This document shows positions 1 to 6,079 of a stretch of 8,663 nt of DNA, one piece after another. Below the pieces are notes generated by a model that had not been told where the DNA came from, did not search any database, and saw nothing but the letters and a program-made list of their open reading frames with translations. The stretch spans positions 1-8,663 of the forward strand of contig NZ_JASLCN010000150.1 in assembly GCF_030151805.1 (NCBI RefSeq), read 5' to 3'. The first letter of the stretch is position 1; every line of letters begins with the position of its first letter. A program made the position numbers and the translations under genes. Source of the stretch: Fluviicola sp. Its GTDB lineage: Bacteria > Bacteroidota > Bacteroidia > Flavobacteriales_D > Crocinitomicaceae.

Positions 1-293
1 ACATAGTTTTGCGGGGTGAATTCAATTCTTTCCGGACCAAACAAGCCGTTGGGACTATCCCGGAAAATAAGTTCAACCCCGGCTTCGTTTTTAAGGTGAA
101 GTGCTACATCAATTCCTTTTTGTTCCAAATGAATGACATACGGTTTTCCCCGTTCCAGATTCAATGAAAAGGATTTTGTCTGTCCTTGCTCCATTTGAAT
201 CTTTTTTGTTTGATTCAATGTCAGTGCTTCATTTTTTTGGGACAGAACAACTAATGGAAATCCGATGAGAATTCCAGCCAGATAACGATTCAT
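1..293 (-). CDS. Secreted protein with PPC-like beta-sandwich N-terminus (partial, 3' part outside window)
   Basis: An open frame runs from an ATG at 293 down through the left edge, giving 97 complete codons. The first 18 or so residues (MNRYLAGILIGFPLVVLSQK) read as a Sec signal peptide with one basic residue and a hydrophobic core, ending before Gln. The mature part (residues about 25-97) has the pattern of pre-peptidase C-terminal (PPC)-like domains: 'GKPYVIHLEQKGIDVALHL' followed by 'DSPNGLFGPERIEF'. In known families this 'eqkGiDv...DSPNG..GpE' module sits in front of catalytic or repeat regions such as CHAT, TPR, serine hydrolase or peptidase domains, so the function cannot be named from this piece. 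The 56 bases between it and the SRP RNA hold no clear promoter box. Signal peptide and domain resemblance are read from the sequence; the domain name is inference. Confidence 0.75.
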   Translation of the reverse strand, partial: MNRYLAGILIGFPLVVLSQKNEALTLNQTKKIQMEQGQTKSFSLNLERGKPYVIHLEQKGIDVALHLKNEAGVELIFRDSPNGLFGPERIEFTPQNY

Positions 294-339
294 ACTCTTA
301 TTTTAGACAAGGAAAGATGGAAAGAAACGAAAAAAAAGA

Positions 340-358
340 CAAAAAAAGAGGGGTAAGC
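340..358 (-). terminator. U-rich 3' end of the SRP RNA, probable intrinsic terminator
   Basis: On the minus strand the closing arm GCTTACCCC of the SRP RNA is followed directly by TCTTTTTTTG. The closing helix (GGGGTAAG pairing with CTTACCCC) plus this T run has the form of an intrinsic terminator, so the RNA's own terminal helix probably ends transcription. No other hairpin lies between the RNA and the downstream partial gene. Confidence 0.5.
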
Positions 359-447
359 TACTCTTATCGCACCGCTACAACCTCTTACCTTTGCTACGTT
401 CCCGTCCTGGAGGAGTTAGAGGGAGCTGGTCGTAAAAGACTTACCCC
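350..447 (-). ncRNA. ffs: Signal recognition particle RNA (4.5S-type, bacterial small SRP RNA)
   Basis: Read on the minus strand this is an RNA of about 98 nt that folds into one long hairpin, as bacterial small SRP RNA does. The apical domain IV at 392-410 reads CCAGGACGGGAACGUAGCA. It contains the 5' CAGG and 3' AGCA sides of the symmetric internal loop, an ACG/CGU stem and a GGAA tetraloop, matching the Ffh-binding core (E. coli has CAGGUCC-GGAA-GGAAGCA). The ends pair as GGGGUAAG with CUUACCCC, and an inner helix ACGACC/GGUUGU is also possible. The RNA joins Ffh to target ribosomes making membrane and secreted proteins to FtsY. A TAnnTTTG box lies just upstream and a T run just downstream. 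Ends are set by the terminal helix and may be off by a few bases. No ORF is required or seen here. Confidence 0.93.
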
Positions 448-451
448 GCGG

Positions 452-459
452 CAAAAGTA
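452..459 (-). promoter_or_regulatory. Bacteroidota-type -7 promoter box (TACTTTTG) for SRP RNA
   Basis: The minus strand carries TACTTTTG, a perfect match to the Bacteroidota sigma-A -7 consensus TAnnTTTG. It ends four bases before the GGGG that opens the SRP RNA helix, so transcription would start at or within a few bases of the mature 5' end. No TTTG -33 box is present at the usual spacing; the nearest TTG is about 25 bases upstream of the box, which is too far. The same TACTTTTGC string precedes rpe. Confidence 0.65.
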
Positions 460-565
460 GTCATTTCTTAGAGAATTGTGTTTACAAAAATTATTTTTTT
501 CGAAATATCGTTTTAACAAAAGCGTAATGATTTCTGTTTCAGCAACGTTTGCAAGACTGATTCAA

Positions 566-1063
566 TTAGTTTGCGCGGTAAACAAACTTCAAATAACCTT
601 CGGTAAGTCCTTCCTCTACCTGGAATCCATTTCGATTCAATAGAATAATCGCTTTTTCATTATCGGGTTTGGTGAATGCAATTACCTGATTCAATTTCAT
701 TTCTTCGATTCCGAATTTCGCTGCAAGACGCAAAGCAGGAGACATGAATCCTTTTCCCCGGAATCCGGCTTTCAAAATACAACCCAATTCTCCGATTCCG
801 TCTTTGAATCCTCTGTAATAGCCCACAAAACCAACCATTTCTTTCGTTTCGATTTGTTCAATTACCCAGTTCACCGTGTCTCCATCCAGGTAATTCTGAT
901 GAATCCGGGAAAAGATATTTCTTCCTTCTTCCAATGTTTCTGCGGGTCTTCCGTCGTAGGTTAAAATTTCGAACAACAATGAAACTTCATCCTCATGTGC
1001 TTCGCGAAGCAGGATTCTTTCGTCTTGTAATTCGGGAAAGGTGTTGAAGGGAGGACGTTTCAT
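566..1063 (-). CDS. GNAT-family N-acetyltransferase (RimJ/RimL type)
   Basis: A 165-residue single-domain protein of normal GNAT length. It probably transfers an acetyl group from acetyl-CoA to an amine; the substrate cannot be predicted. The opening 'ELQDERILLREAHEDEVSLLF' resembles the start of RimJ/RimL-type acetyltransferases (L.teRL.LR.....D...l). 'WVIEQIETKEMVGFVGYYR' (residues 66-84) gives the central beta strands. 'AGFRGKGFMSPAL' (99-111) is the acetyl-CoA pyrophosphate loop (R/QxxGxG/A-like). 'TKPDNEKAIILLNRNGF' (131-147) is the family's N.xS..ll.k.GF segment. Predicted cytoplasmic, no signal peptide. It stands alone: 73 bases separate it from the OmpA-type gene upstream and 118 bases from the SRP RNA downstream, and I see no good promoter box or terminator in either gap. 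Confidence 0.88.
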   Translation of the reverse strand: MKRPPFNTFPELQDERILLREAHEDEVSLLFEILTYDGRPAETLEEGRNIFSRIHQNYLDGDTVNWVIEQIETKEMVGFVGYYRGFKDGIGELGCILKAGFRGKGFMSPALRLAAKFGIEEMKLNQVIAFTKPDNEKAIILLNRNGFQVEEGLTEGYLKFVYRAN

Positions 1064-1136
1064 GTTTGTATGATTATAAATAACCTAAAAATAAACAATT
1101 AAAAAGGTAAACGTTTGGACTTAAACTCTTTTCAAT

Positions 1137-2546
1137 TTATTTCAGCTCTGTGCGTTTTACGCGTTTCCATTTCAACTGCTTCTTTTTAAACAAATAAAGA
1201 CGTCTGATTTTTGCTTTCGAGTGCCCGTTTTTCGTTTTGATCTTCAGGCTTTTCGCTTTGTTTTTTTCGATGTAGTAACGATCGTTTTTGATGTAACACA
1301 ACTCAAAACCATTTTGATACATGTGCCCGGAATAGGTGTTTCCGGAGATTCTTTCAAGCGGAACAAACAAGTCGAAATCAGCATGATAATAACCTACTTT
1401 ATCAATATCTTTCAGCTTCATTTTCAATTCTATTTCCCCTTTTGACGGAGCCAATTTGTAATCCGGAACGTAAATCAAACAAGTATTCGGAGAAGCCGGA
1501 TCACGATTGGAGAATTCTTTCATGATTTTCCCGGACTGTTCTTTGAAAAGATACCAGTCGTTTTCAAGATTGAAATAACTAAGCACTGTTTCAACTCCTC
1601 TTTTCAAAGGCACTGTGTCGTTGAGCAGTTTTTCGGGTTTTCTTTGATCATAATACAGGAACAGTGATTTTCCGGAATTCGATTCTATTGGCAGAATTAA
1701 TTGGAATGCGCGCCCCGGACCATCAATCAGATCACAATTTATCTTTCGTGCATTACTGCAAAATCTCACGGTTTTCTGCTCCGGATCACGCTTCATGGTG
1801 TCTTGCAGTTTTTTCCAGATATCGTTCCCGGGCTGTTCAATCAATTCAAATAACTCCACTCCAGAATCCCAGCGCACAGCAGGAAGTTCCATACAAGTAC
1901 GAATCCTTTTCTGTTCCTCTTCCGGAATAGATGAACACGGATCAATATCAAACAACACCATTCCGTAAGTAATCAAACGCTCGTTTTTATCGGTTATCAG
2001 GTCAATTCCGTTTTCATTTGCTTCGGCTTCCGATTGCAAGTATTTCATTTTGGGTTTCAATGCACAAATCCCGCAATCTCCAAAGGAAGAAATATCTCTT
2101 TTCACAATGACTCCATCTTTTGAGCGGAATACCACGTCAGAACCTTCCATCGGAGTGAGGTAAATATCCACACGACGCTGAAATGCTGCATCTTTTCGCC
2201 GGTTGTTGGAAATAAAATCTTCTCCTTCATTGAAGGTCCGGATTTCTTTCGGGACCACATTTTTCTCCTTCAAATATGCCAGAACAGCATCTATTCTGCT
2301 TTGGGAAAGTTTCTTATTGTAATCGTTCGTGTTTGACGTATCTGTGTAGCCGTATACTTCGAATATAAAACCGGAGCCATTCAGGGATGTTACCAAGCTA
2401 TCAACCAATAATTTTCCGACCGGTTTCAGGTCTGATTTGTTCAGATCAAAAAAGATGCTGCTTGATTTACAAAAATCCTGTGCGTTTAAACCAAAACCGC
2501 TCAAAAGCAGTGAGAGAAAGAGAAATGTATGCTTCATACACTTCAA
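1137..2546 (-). CDS. Secreted protein with N-terminal OmpA-type peptidoglycan-binding domain and unrecognised C-terminal half
   Basis: 469 residues. Residues 1-23 are a Sec signal peptide ending in 'LNAQ', typical of Bacteroidota. Residues about 28-131 form an OmpA C-terminal-like (MotB/Pal) domain: 'IFFDLNKSDLKP', 'VYGYTDTSNTNDYNKKLSQSR' with the peptidoglycan-contacting Asp69 and Arg84, and 'FQRRVDIYL' in place of the usual NRRV. The domain should anchor the protein to peptidoglycan in the periplasm. The remaining ~335 residues match nothing I recognise. They contain several Cys (a CGIC pair near 159-162, others near 202, 217, 260 and 268) that could form disulfides, and end in a strongly basic, lysine-rich tail of about 40 residues. 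The OmpA domain is usually C-terminal, so this order is unusual. ATG codons at 2546 and 2537 (residue 4) are both possible starts; the second gives an equally good signal peptide. Confidence 0.85.
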   Translation of the reverse strand: MKCMKHTFLFLSLLLSGFGLNAQDFCKSSSIFFDLNKSDLKPVGKLLVDSLVTSLNGSGFIFEVYGYTDTSNTNDYNKKLSQSRIDAVLAYLKEKNVVPKEIRTFNEGEDFISNNRRKDAAFQRRVDIYLTPMEGSDVVFRSKDGVIVKRDISSFGDCGICALKPKMKYLQSEAEANENGIDLITDKNERLITYGMVLFDIDPCSSIPEEEQKRIRTCMELPAVRWDSGVELFELIEQPGNDIWKKLQDTMKRDPEQKTVRFCSNARKINCDLIDGPGRAFQLILPIESNSGKSLFLYYDQRKPEKLLNDTVPLKRGVETVLSYFNLENDWYLFKEQSGKIMKEFSNRDPASPNTCLIYVPDYKLAPSKGEIELKMKLKDIDKVGYYHADFDLFVPLERISGNTYSGHMYQNGFELCYIKNDRYYIEKNKAKSLKIKTKNGHSKAKIRRLYLFKKKQLKWKRVKRTELK

Positions 2547-2574
2547 TGTTGGTTCAAGGAAAAGGTAAACAACG

Positions 2575-2582
2575 GAAAATTA
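2575..2582 (-). promoter_or_regulatory. Possible -7 box (TAATTTTC) for the OmpA-type gene
   Basis: In the 53-base gap upstream of the OmpA-type gene the minus strand has TAATTTTC, seven of eight matches to TAnnTTTG, 28 bases before the ATG at 2546. No -33 box is visible at the usual distance. A match of this quality is expected by chance in AT-rich DNA, and read-through from the rpe unit is an alternative. Confidence 0.25.
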
Positions 2583-2599
2583 CTTCGGGAATAAACGAA

Positions 2600-3013
2600 T
2601 TAATCTACCCGGATTAAGGTTTCGTCAAACAATTCCATCTGGTGCTGAGACAGTAATAATTTCAGCTGACCGATGTATTGTGCATTTTCATGCAGTGCTT
2701 TGAACAGGAGAGGAGTGAGCCATTCAATATTGTCCTGGATTCCCTGATTGTATTGCAGAAAAACATTCATCCATTGCTGGAAATTGTCGCGTTCCAGGGA
2801 TTCCCAATACATTTCAGGCTGCACATCATCCAATTCGGATTCGATTTCCAGGTCCAAAATTCCGCACACAGCCATGTGTTGTGAGTTCATTAAACGGGAA
2901 ATGGCTCCTTTTACGTCCCAGGGAATATCCTGATCGTTTTGTTTTAAATGCGCGATCCAACTCAGGTTCAACTGGTGCAAATAAGAGAAACGCTGCTGAA
3001 AAAAGTCGAGCAT
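2600..3013 (-). CDS. Small DinB-like four-helix-bundle protein, apparently degenerate at the metal site
   Basis: 137 residues, predicted all-helical and cytoplasmic, no signal peptide. The layout resembles DinB-family proteins of Flavobacteria: 'FFQQRFSYLHQLNLSWIAHL' (helix 1), 'ISRLMNSQHMAVCGILD' (about 38-54, like the family's 'HilnaqhiW..Ri'), 'NFQQWMNVFLQYNQGIQDNI' (77-96), and 'LHENAQYIGQLKLLLSQHQMEL', which lines up with the family's 'NHstYHRGQI..llRq.G'. In that alignment the two metal-binding His of the last motif are replaced by Glu and Tyr, so metal-dependent thiol-transferase-type activity would be lost. Family assignment is by pattern only and is uncertain. Its ATG directly follows the rpe stop codon (TAAATG), so it is almost certainly the second gene of an rpe operon and translationally coupled. 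Confidence 0.72.
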   Translation of the reverse strand: MLDFFQQRFSYLHQLNLSWIAHLKQNDQDIPWDVKGAISRLMNSQHMAVCGILDLEIESELDDVQPEMYWESLERDNFQQWMNVFLQYNQGIQDNIEWLTPLLFKALHENAQYIGQLKLLLSQHQMELFDETLIRVD

Positions 3014-3664
3014 TTAGAGTTTTTTCAAAGAAGAAATGGTTGCTTTCGGGTCCGGACTGTTAAAGACAAAACTTCCCGCCACCAACGCCTGAGCACCTGC
3101 AGCTACCAATTTTGCTCCTGTTTCCGTGTTTACACCTCCATCCACTTCAATCAAAGCCTTTGATCCTGATTGTTCAATCAATTCCTTTGCCTGCTTCACT
3201 TTTTCAATCGCTTGAGTAATGAATTTCTGTCCTCCGAATCCCGGATTTACTGACATAATCAATACTAAGTCTAAATCTGCGATCACGTTTTCCAAAACAG
3301 ATACCGGTGTGTGCGGATTTAAAGCAACTCCGGCTTTCATTCCTGCCTCATGAATCGCAGCAATCGTTCTGTGAAGGTGTGTACATGCTTCGTAATGAAC
3401 TGTCAGAATATCTACGCCGGCCTTTGCAAAGTCTGCAATGTATTGATCCGGATTCACAATCATGATGTGACAATCAATTGTTTTCTTCGCTACTTTCTTC
3501 AATGCCGAGATGATCGGAAATCCGAAAGAGATATTGGGAACAAAAACGCCGTCCATTACGTCAACATGAAACCAATCTGCTTCACTTTGATTGATCAATT
3601 CGAAATCGCGTTCCAGGTTTCCGAAATCGCAGGATAAAATAGACGGGGCAATGATAACTGACAT
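3014..3664 (-). CDS. rpe: Ribulose-phosphate 3-epimerase
   Basis: Interconverts D-ribulose 5-phosphate and D-xylulose 5-phosphate in the pentose phosphate pathway; cytoplasmic TIM barrel. From the ATG at 3664 the protein has 216 residues, the normal length. Visible motifs: 'IIAPSILSCDFGNL' at the N-terminus; 'HVDVMDGVFVPN' (33-44) with His33 and catalytic Asp35; 'DCHIMI' with His66; 'SVNPGFGGQKF' (138-148), the phosphate-binding region; 'IEVDGGVN' (172-179) with Asp175, the second acid/base and metal ligand; 'LVAGSFVF' at the last phosphate loop. All metal ligands are present. The frame stays open upstream to a GTG at 3718, but that extension has no counterpart in the family and contains the TACTTTTG promoter box, so ATG 3664, preceded by AAAAAAGGAACC, is chosen. 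It is followed without a gap by the DinB-like gene. Confidence 0.96.
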   Translation of the reverse strand: MSVIIAPSILSCDFGNLERDFELINQSEADWFHVDVMDGVFVPNISFGFPIISALKKVAKKTIDCHIMIVNPDQYIADFAKAGVDILTVHYEACTHLHRTIAAIHEAGMKAGVALNPHTPVSVLENVIADLDLVLIMSVNPGFGGQKFITQAIEKVKQAKELIEQSGSKALIEVDGGVNTETGAKLVAAGAQALVAGSFVFNSPDPKATISSLKKL

Positions 3665-3685
3665 GGTTCCTTTTTTATTTTTTTG

Positions 3686-3693
3686 CAAAAGTA
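3686..3693 (-). promoter_or_regulatory. Bacteroidota-type -7 promoter box (TACTTTTG) for rpe
   Basis: The minus strand reads TACTTTTGC, a perfect TAnnTTTG match and identical over nine bases to the box before the SRP RNA. It ends 21 bases before the rpe ATG at 3664, giving a short leader of roughly 15 bases. No TTTG -33 box is seen at standard spacing. It lies within the upstream open extension of rpe and so argues for the shorter protein. Confidence 0.6.
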
Positions 3694-3737
3694 CTAAATC
3701 CTTTTTTACGAGAGTCACGAGGTGAGACTTAATGGAG

Positions 3738-3796
3738 CAAAACCAAAAGAGGCAGGAGTTTTCTTAATTCATTAGATTGTCCTGGCTCTTGCCTCT
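3738..3796 (-). terminator. Probable intrinsic terminator after the L,D-transpeptidase gene
   Basis: The arms at 3786-3796 and 3748-3758 pair over 11 positions on the minus strand (AGAGGCAAGAG with CTCCTGCCTCT) with a single A/C mismatch, across a 27-base loop that itself contains a small inverted repeat (TCTAAT/ATTAAGA). The 3' arm runs into TTTGGTTTTG, a broken T tract. It starts 11 bases after the stop codon of the upstream transpeptidase gene, the right place for a terminator. The plus strand pairs fully (G-U wobble) but has no T run after it. The long loop lowers confidence. Confidence 0.5.
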
Positions 3797-3806
3797 CACA
3801 TAAAGA

Positions 3807-5402
3807 CTAATCAACTTTCGGATAAATCTTCATCATTTTCAGGTATTTCTCATCGCGGTCATACACATCCGGGAAGAAAATCAGTTTCCCGTTTTCGTCT
3901 GCTACCACCGTGATATAATCCAATTGCAAGGGAATCGGTTTTCTCAATGCGATCGAAAAATGCTCTTTCCGGGCAATCAAAGTATCCAGGGAATCACGGG
4001 TCATTTTCTGCTTGTCGTCTCTGGTTAAAATGAAGCGCGCCAACGAATCGGGCATCTGACAACGCACACAACCATGCGAATATGCCCGAATATCTTTGTT
4101 GAAGAATCCTTTGGAAGGTGTGTCGTGAATATAAACTCCGAATTTATTGTTGAACTCGAATTTCACTAATCCGAGTGCATTGTCGTGTCCGGGTTCCTGC
4201 CTTACTCTGAAAGGAAAATTCTTCTCCTTGTAGCGTTTCCAGTTAATAGTCGTCGGATCAACTTCCGTTTCACCCCGATAAACTTTGTAATGATTTTTCG
4301 CCGCATAATTCGAATTCCGCTGAATAGCCGGCAGGAATTCCTTACTTGCAATGGATTGAGGTTGTGTCCAATAAGGTAACGAAACAATTGCACGAAGACG
4401 GGAACTCAATTGCGGAGTTTGATTTTCCGGTTTACCAACTACTACCCGGTGTTCCGACAACATACTGTCGTTGTAGAAGATGCGCAGTTTGTACTCCGGA
4501 ATGTTCACCCATAAATATCTTTCGGGAAAAGGAGCACGCCATCTCCAGCGTTCCATAGATAAAATGGCTCTGTGACACTTGTATCGTTCAGATTCATCCA
4601 ACGCTTTTCGTGTATAAATACCAATCACACCATCTGCTTTCAGCCCGTTATCAGCCTGGAAACGAGCCATAGCTTCCCAGAAAGAGGCAGAATCAGTTTT
4701 CTTCGGATCGAGATAACCTTTATCAATCAACGATTCTTCGGCAAGCTCCAAAGAACGCAATGAATCGTCTACCAATGCAGGAACTTCAAAATGAATGTCC
4801 GAAAACTTCTTTTTTGAAGCATATTGAAACAATCCTATTGCCAAAGCACGGTATTCCGGTCTTGCAGGGCCCATTTGAGCAAACCAGTAACCCCAGTTTT
4901 TAACCGTATCCATCTGCCGGACACTTTTATTCAGTGTTTTTATATCAATCGAAACAATTGGTCTGTAATTATTGGTAGATGTATCTAAAAAACCAACTTT
5001 CAGATCTTGCTGCAATTGCGCCAGGCGTGCTGTAAGAAGGAATTCCTGGATGATGGAGGTGTGACTTAATGAATCTTCCTTAAAAGTGAACAGGCGATTA
5101 TCCGGCAAGCCCAAAGCACACGGATAATTCGTGAGTTCTTTCCAGTTTCTTCCTTTTTCAGTCAGGACAGAATCATTCGCCCAAACGGGTTTAAAATCGC
5201 GCGATTTGTAAAAGGCATACACCGAATCTTTCAATCCTTCAGGGAAATCTAATTTTGTTAATAAATCGGATTCAATCGCCAATCCGATTCGCTTTTTCAA
5301 CGGAGTTTTCCGGTCGAAAATCGGGTTTGTTTTATCTATTGAGGGAGTACAGCGAATAAGTATAAATGCGAGAAACAGGATTAGAAGTCTGGTAAAATTC
5401 AT
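3807..5402 (-). CDS. YcbB-type L,D-transpeptidase (YkuD domain), probable lipoprotein
   Basis: 531 residues, normal for the YcbB/LdtD group. It should form 3-3 (L,D) cross-links in peptidoglycan in the periplasm. Residues 1-17 are a hydrophobic export signal; Cys18 follows 'LILIR'-like residues (FILIRC), a possible lipobox, though Arg before the Cys is unusual. Residues about 40-200 correspond to the helical scaffold domain of this group ('FYKSRDFKPVWAND'). Residues 217-270 are a peptidoglycan-binding_1 domain ('FQADNGLKADGVIGIYTRKAL'). Residues 296-458 are the catalytic YkuD domain: 'RVVVGKPENQTP', 'SLPYWTQPQSIASKEFLP', 'RQEPGHDNALGLVKFEF', 'YIHDTP' with His426, and the active-site 'SHGCVR' with nucleophile Cys445, all intact. 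Divergent from the rhomboid operon, 53 bases away. Its own hairpin terminator follows. Confidence 0.95.
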   Translation of the reverse strand: MNFTRLLILFLAFILIRCTPSIDKTNPIFDRKTPLKKRIGLAIESDLLTKLDFPEGLKDSVYAFYKSRDFKPVWANDSVLTEKGRNWKELTNYPCALGLPDNRLFTFKEDSLSHTSIIQEFLLTARLAQLQQDLKVGFLDTSTNNYRPIVSIDIKTLNKSVRQMDTVKNWGYWFAQMGPARPEYRALAIGLFQYASKKKFSDIHFEVPALVDDSLRSLELAEESLIDKGYLDPKKTDSASFWEAMARFQADNGLKADGVIGIYTRKALDESERYKCHRAILSMERWRWRAPFPERYLWVNIPEYKLRIFYNDSMLSEHRVVVGKPENQTPQLSSRLRAIVSLPYWTQPQSIASKEFLPAIQRNSNYAAKNHYKVYRGETEVDPTTINWKRYKEKNFPFRVRQEPGHDNALGLVKFEFNNKFGVYIHDTPSKGFFNKDIRAYSHGCVRCQMPDSLARFILTRDDKQKMTRDSLDTLIARKEHFSIALRKPIPLQLDYITVVADENGKLIFFPDVYDRDEKYLKMMKIYPKVD

Positions 5403-5455
5403 AAATGATCAAAAAATAATGAGCAATTTTGTCGCAAGATACTTATTCCTCAAAT
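5403..5455. promoter_or_regulatory. Divergent intergenic region between transpeptidase and rhomboid operon
   Basis: These 53 bases must hold promoters for both directions unless one lies inside a gene. On the plus strand CAATTTTG (5424-5431) matches seven of eight positions of TAnnTTTG and would start transcription about 18 bases before the rhomboid ATG. On the minus strand CATATTTG (5458-5451) also matches seven of eight and would give a leader of about 40 bases for the transpeptidase gene. Neither has a clear -33 box. The boxes are suggestions only. Confidence 0.3.
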
Positions 5456-6079
5456 ATGGAGCCTCAAATTTATTCAACATACATTCTTCTCGGAACCATG
5501 ATTATCATGTCGATTCTTGGATTCAACAACCGTGATTTCATGGAGAAATACCTTTTCAGTCCGTATGATGTGAAACATCACAAGGAATATTACCGGTTTG
5601 TGACGCAGGCTTTTCTTCACGGCGATGTGGGTCACTTATTTTTCAACGGAATTACACTTTTTTACTTCGGAAAGTATTTCGAGTTCTACCTCTACAATTT
5701 CTATGGTCCTTTGGCGGGAGAAATCGTTTTCTGGGCATTTGTATTGGTAGCGATGTTTGCTTCGAGTATGATTTCGTTTTTCAGACACAAAGACAATCCA
5801 AATTACAGATCCTTAGGTCTTTCCGGGGTTACTTCAGCGATTCTTTTTGCCATGATTATGCTCGATCCGGGAATGGAAATCCTACTCATTTTTATTCCTA
5901 TTCCAATCAAAGCATGGATCTTCGGACCGATTTACCTGGCTTTTGAAATCTATTCTGATCGCAACAGAAAAACAAATATTGCACATGATGCGCATATATC
6001 CGGCGCAGTTTTCGGTATTATTTTCATTTTAATTACTAATATTGAACAAGTGATTTTTGCATTTCAAAACCTACTTTAA
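5456..6079 (+). CDS. Rhomboid-family intramembrane serine protease
   Basis: 207 residues from the ATG at 5456, about six hydrophobic segments. It cleaves membrane proteins within the bilayer; the substrate is unknown. The catalytic features are complete: 'FLHGDVGHLFFNGITLFYFG' (53-72) carries the HxxxxHxxxN motif with His60 and Asn64 for the oxyanion region; 'LGLSGVTSAI' (120-129) holds nucleophile Ser123 in GxSG; 'HDAHISGAVFG' (177-187) holds catalytic His180. A longer frame begins at TTG 5429, adding nine hydrophilic residues, but that start overlaps the best plus-strand promoter box, so the ATG is preferred. The stop codon abuts the ATG of the aminotransferase gene (TAAATG), making this the first gene of a three-gene operon. 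Confidence 0.93.
   Translation: MEPQIYSTYILLGTMIIMSILGFNNRDFMEKYLFSPYDVKHHKEYYRFVTQAFLHGDVGHLFFNGITLFYFGKYFEFYLYNFYGPLAGEIVFWAFVLVAMFASSMISFFRHKDNPNYRSLGLSGVTSAILFAMIMLDPGMEILLIFIPIPIKAWIFGPIYLAFEIYSDRNRKTNIAHDAHISGAVFGIIFILITNIEQVIFAFQNLL

Noticed and set aside
500..509. Short palindrome CGAAATATCG near 500 and a GCAA/TTGC mini-hairpin near 542-552 as terminators for the acetyltransferase gene
   Set aside because: Stems of only three to four pairs and no adjoining T run in the needed position; too weak to call.
1090..1130. GTTT/AAAC inverted repeat followed by TTTTT after the OmpA-type gene as a terminator
   Set aside because: The stem is only four AT-rich pairs; it would not be stable.
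2387..3163. Several plus-strand open frames of 60-76 codons opposite the DinB-like gene, rpe and the OmpA-type gene
   Set aside because: They lie entirely or mostly antisense to well-supported genes, have no recognisable motifs and overlap one another; they are shadows of the real coding strand.
5429..5455. TTG start nine codons upstream of the rhomboid ATG
   Set aside because: The added residues are hydrophilic and unlike a rhomboid N-terminus, and the TTG overlaps the best plus-strand promoter box; ATG 5456 is simpler.
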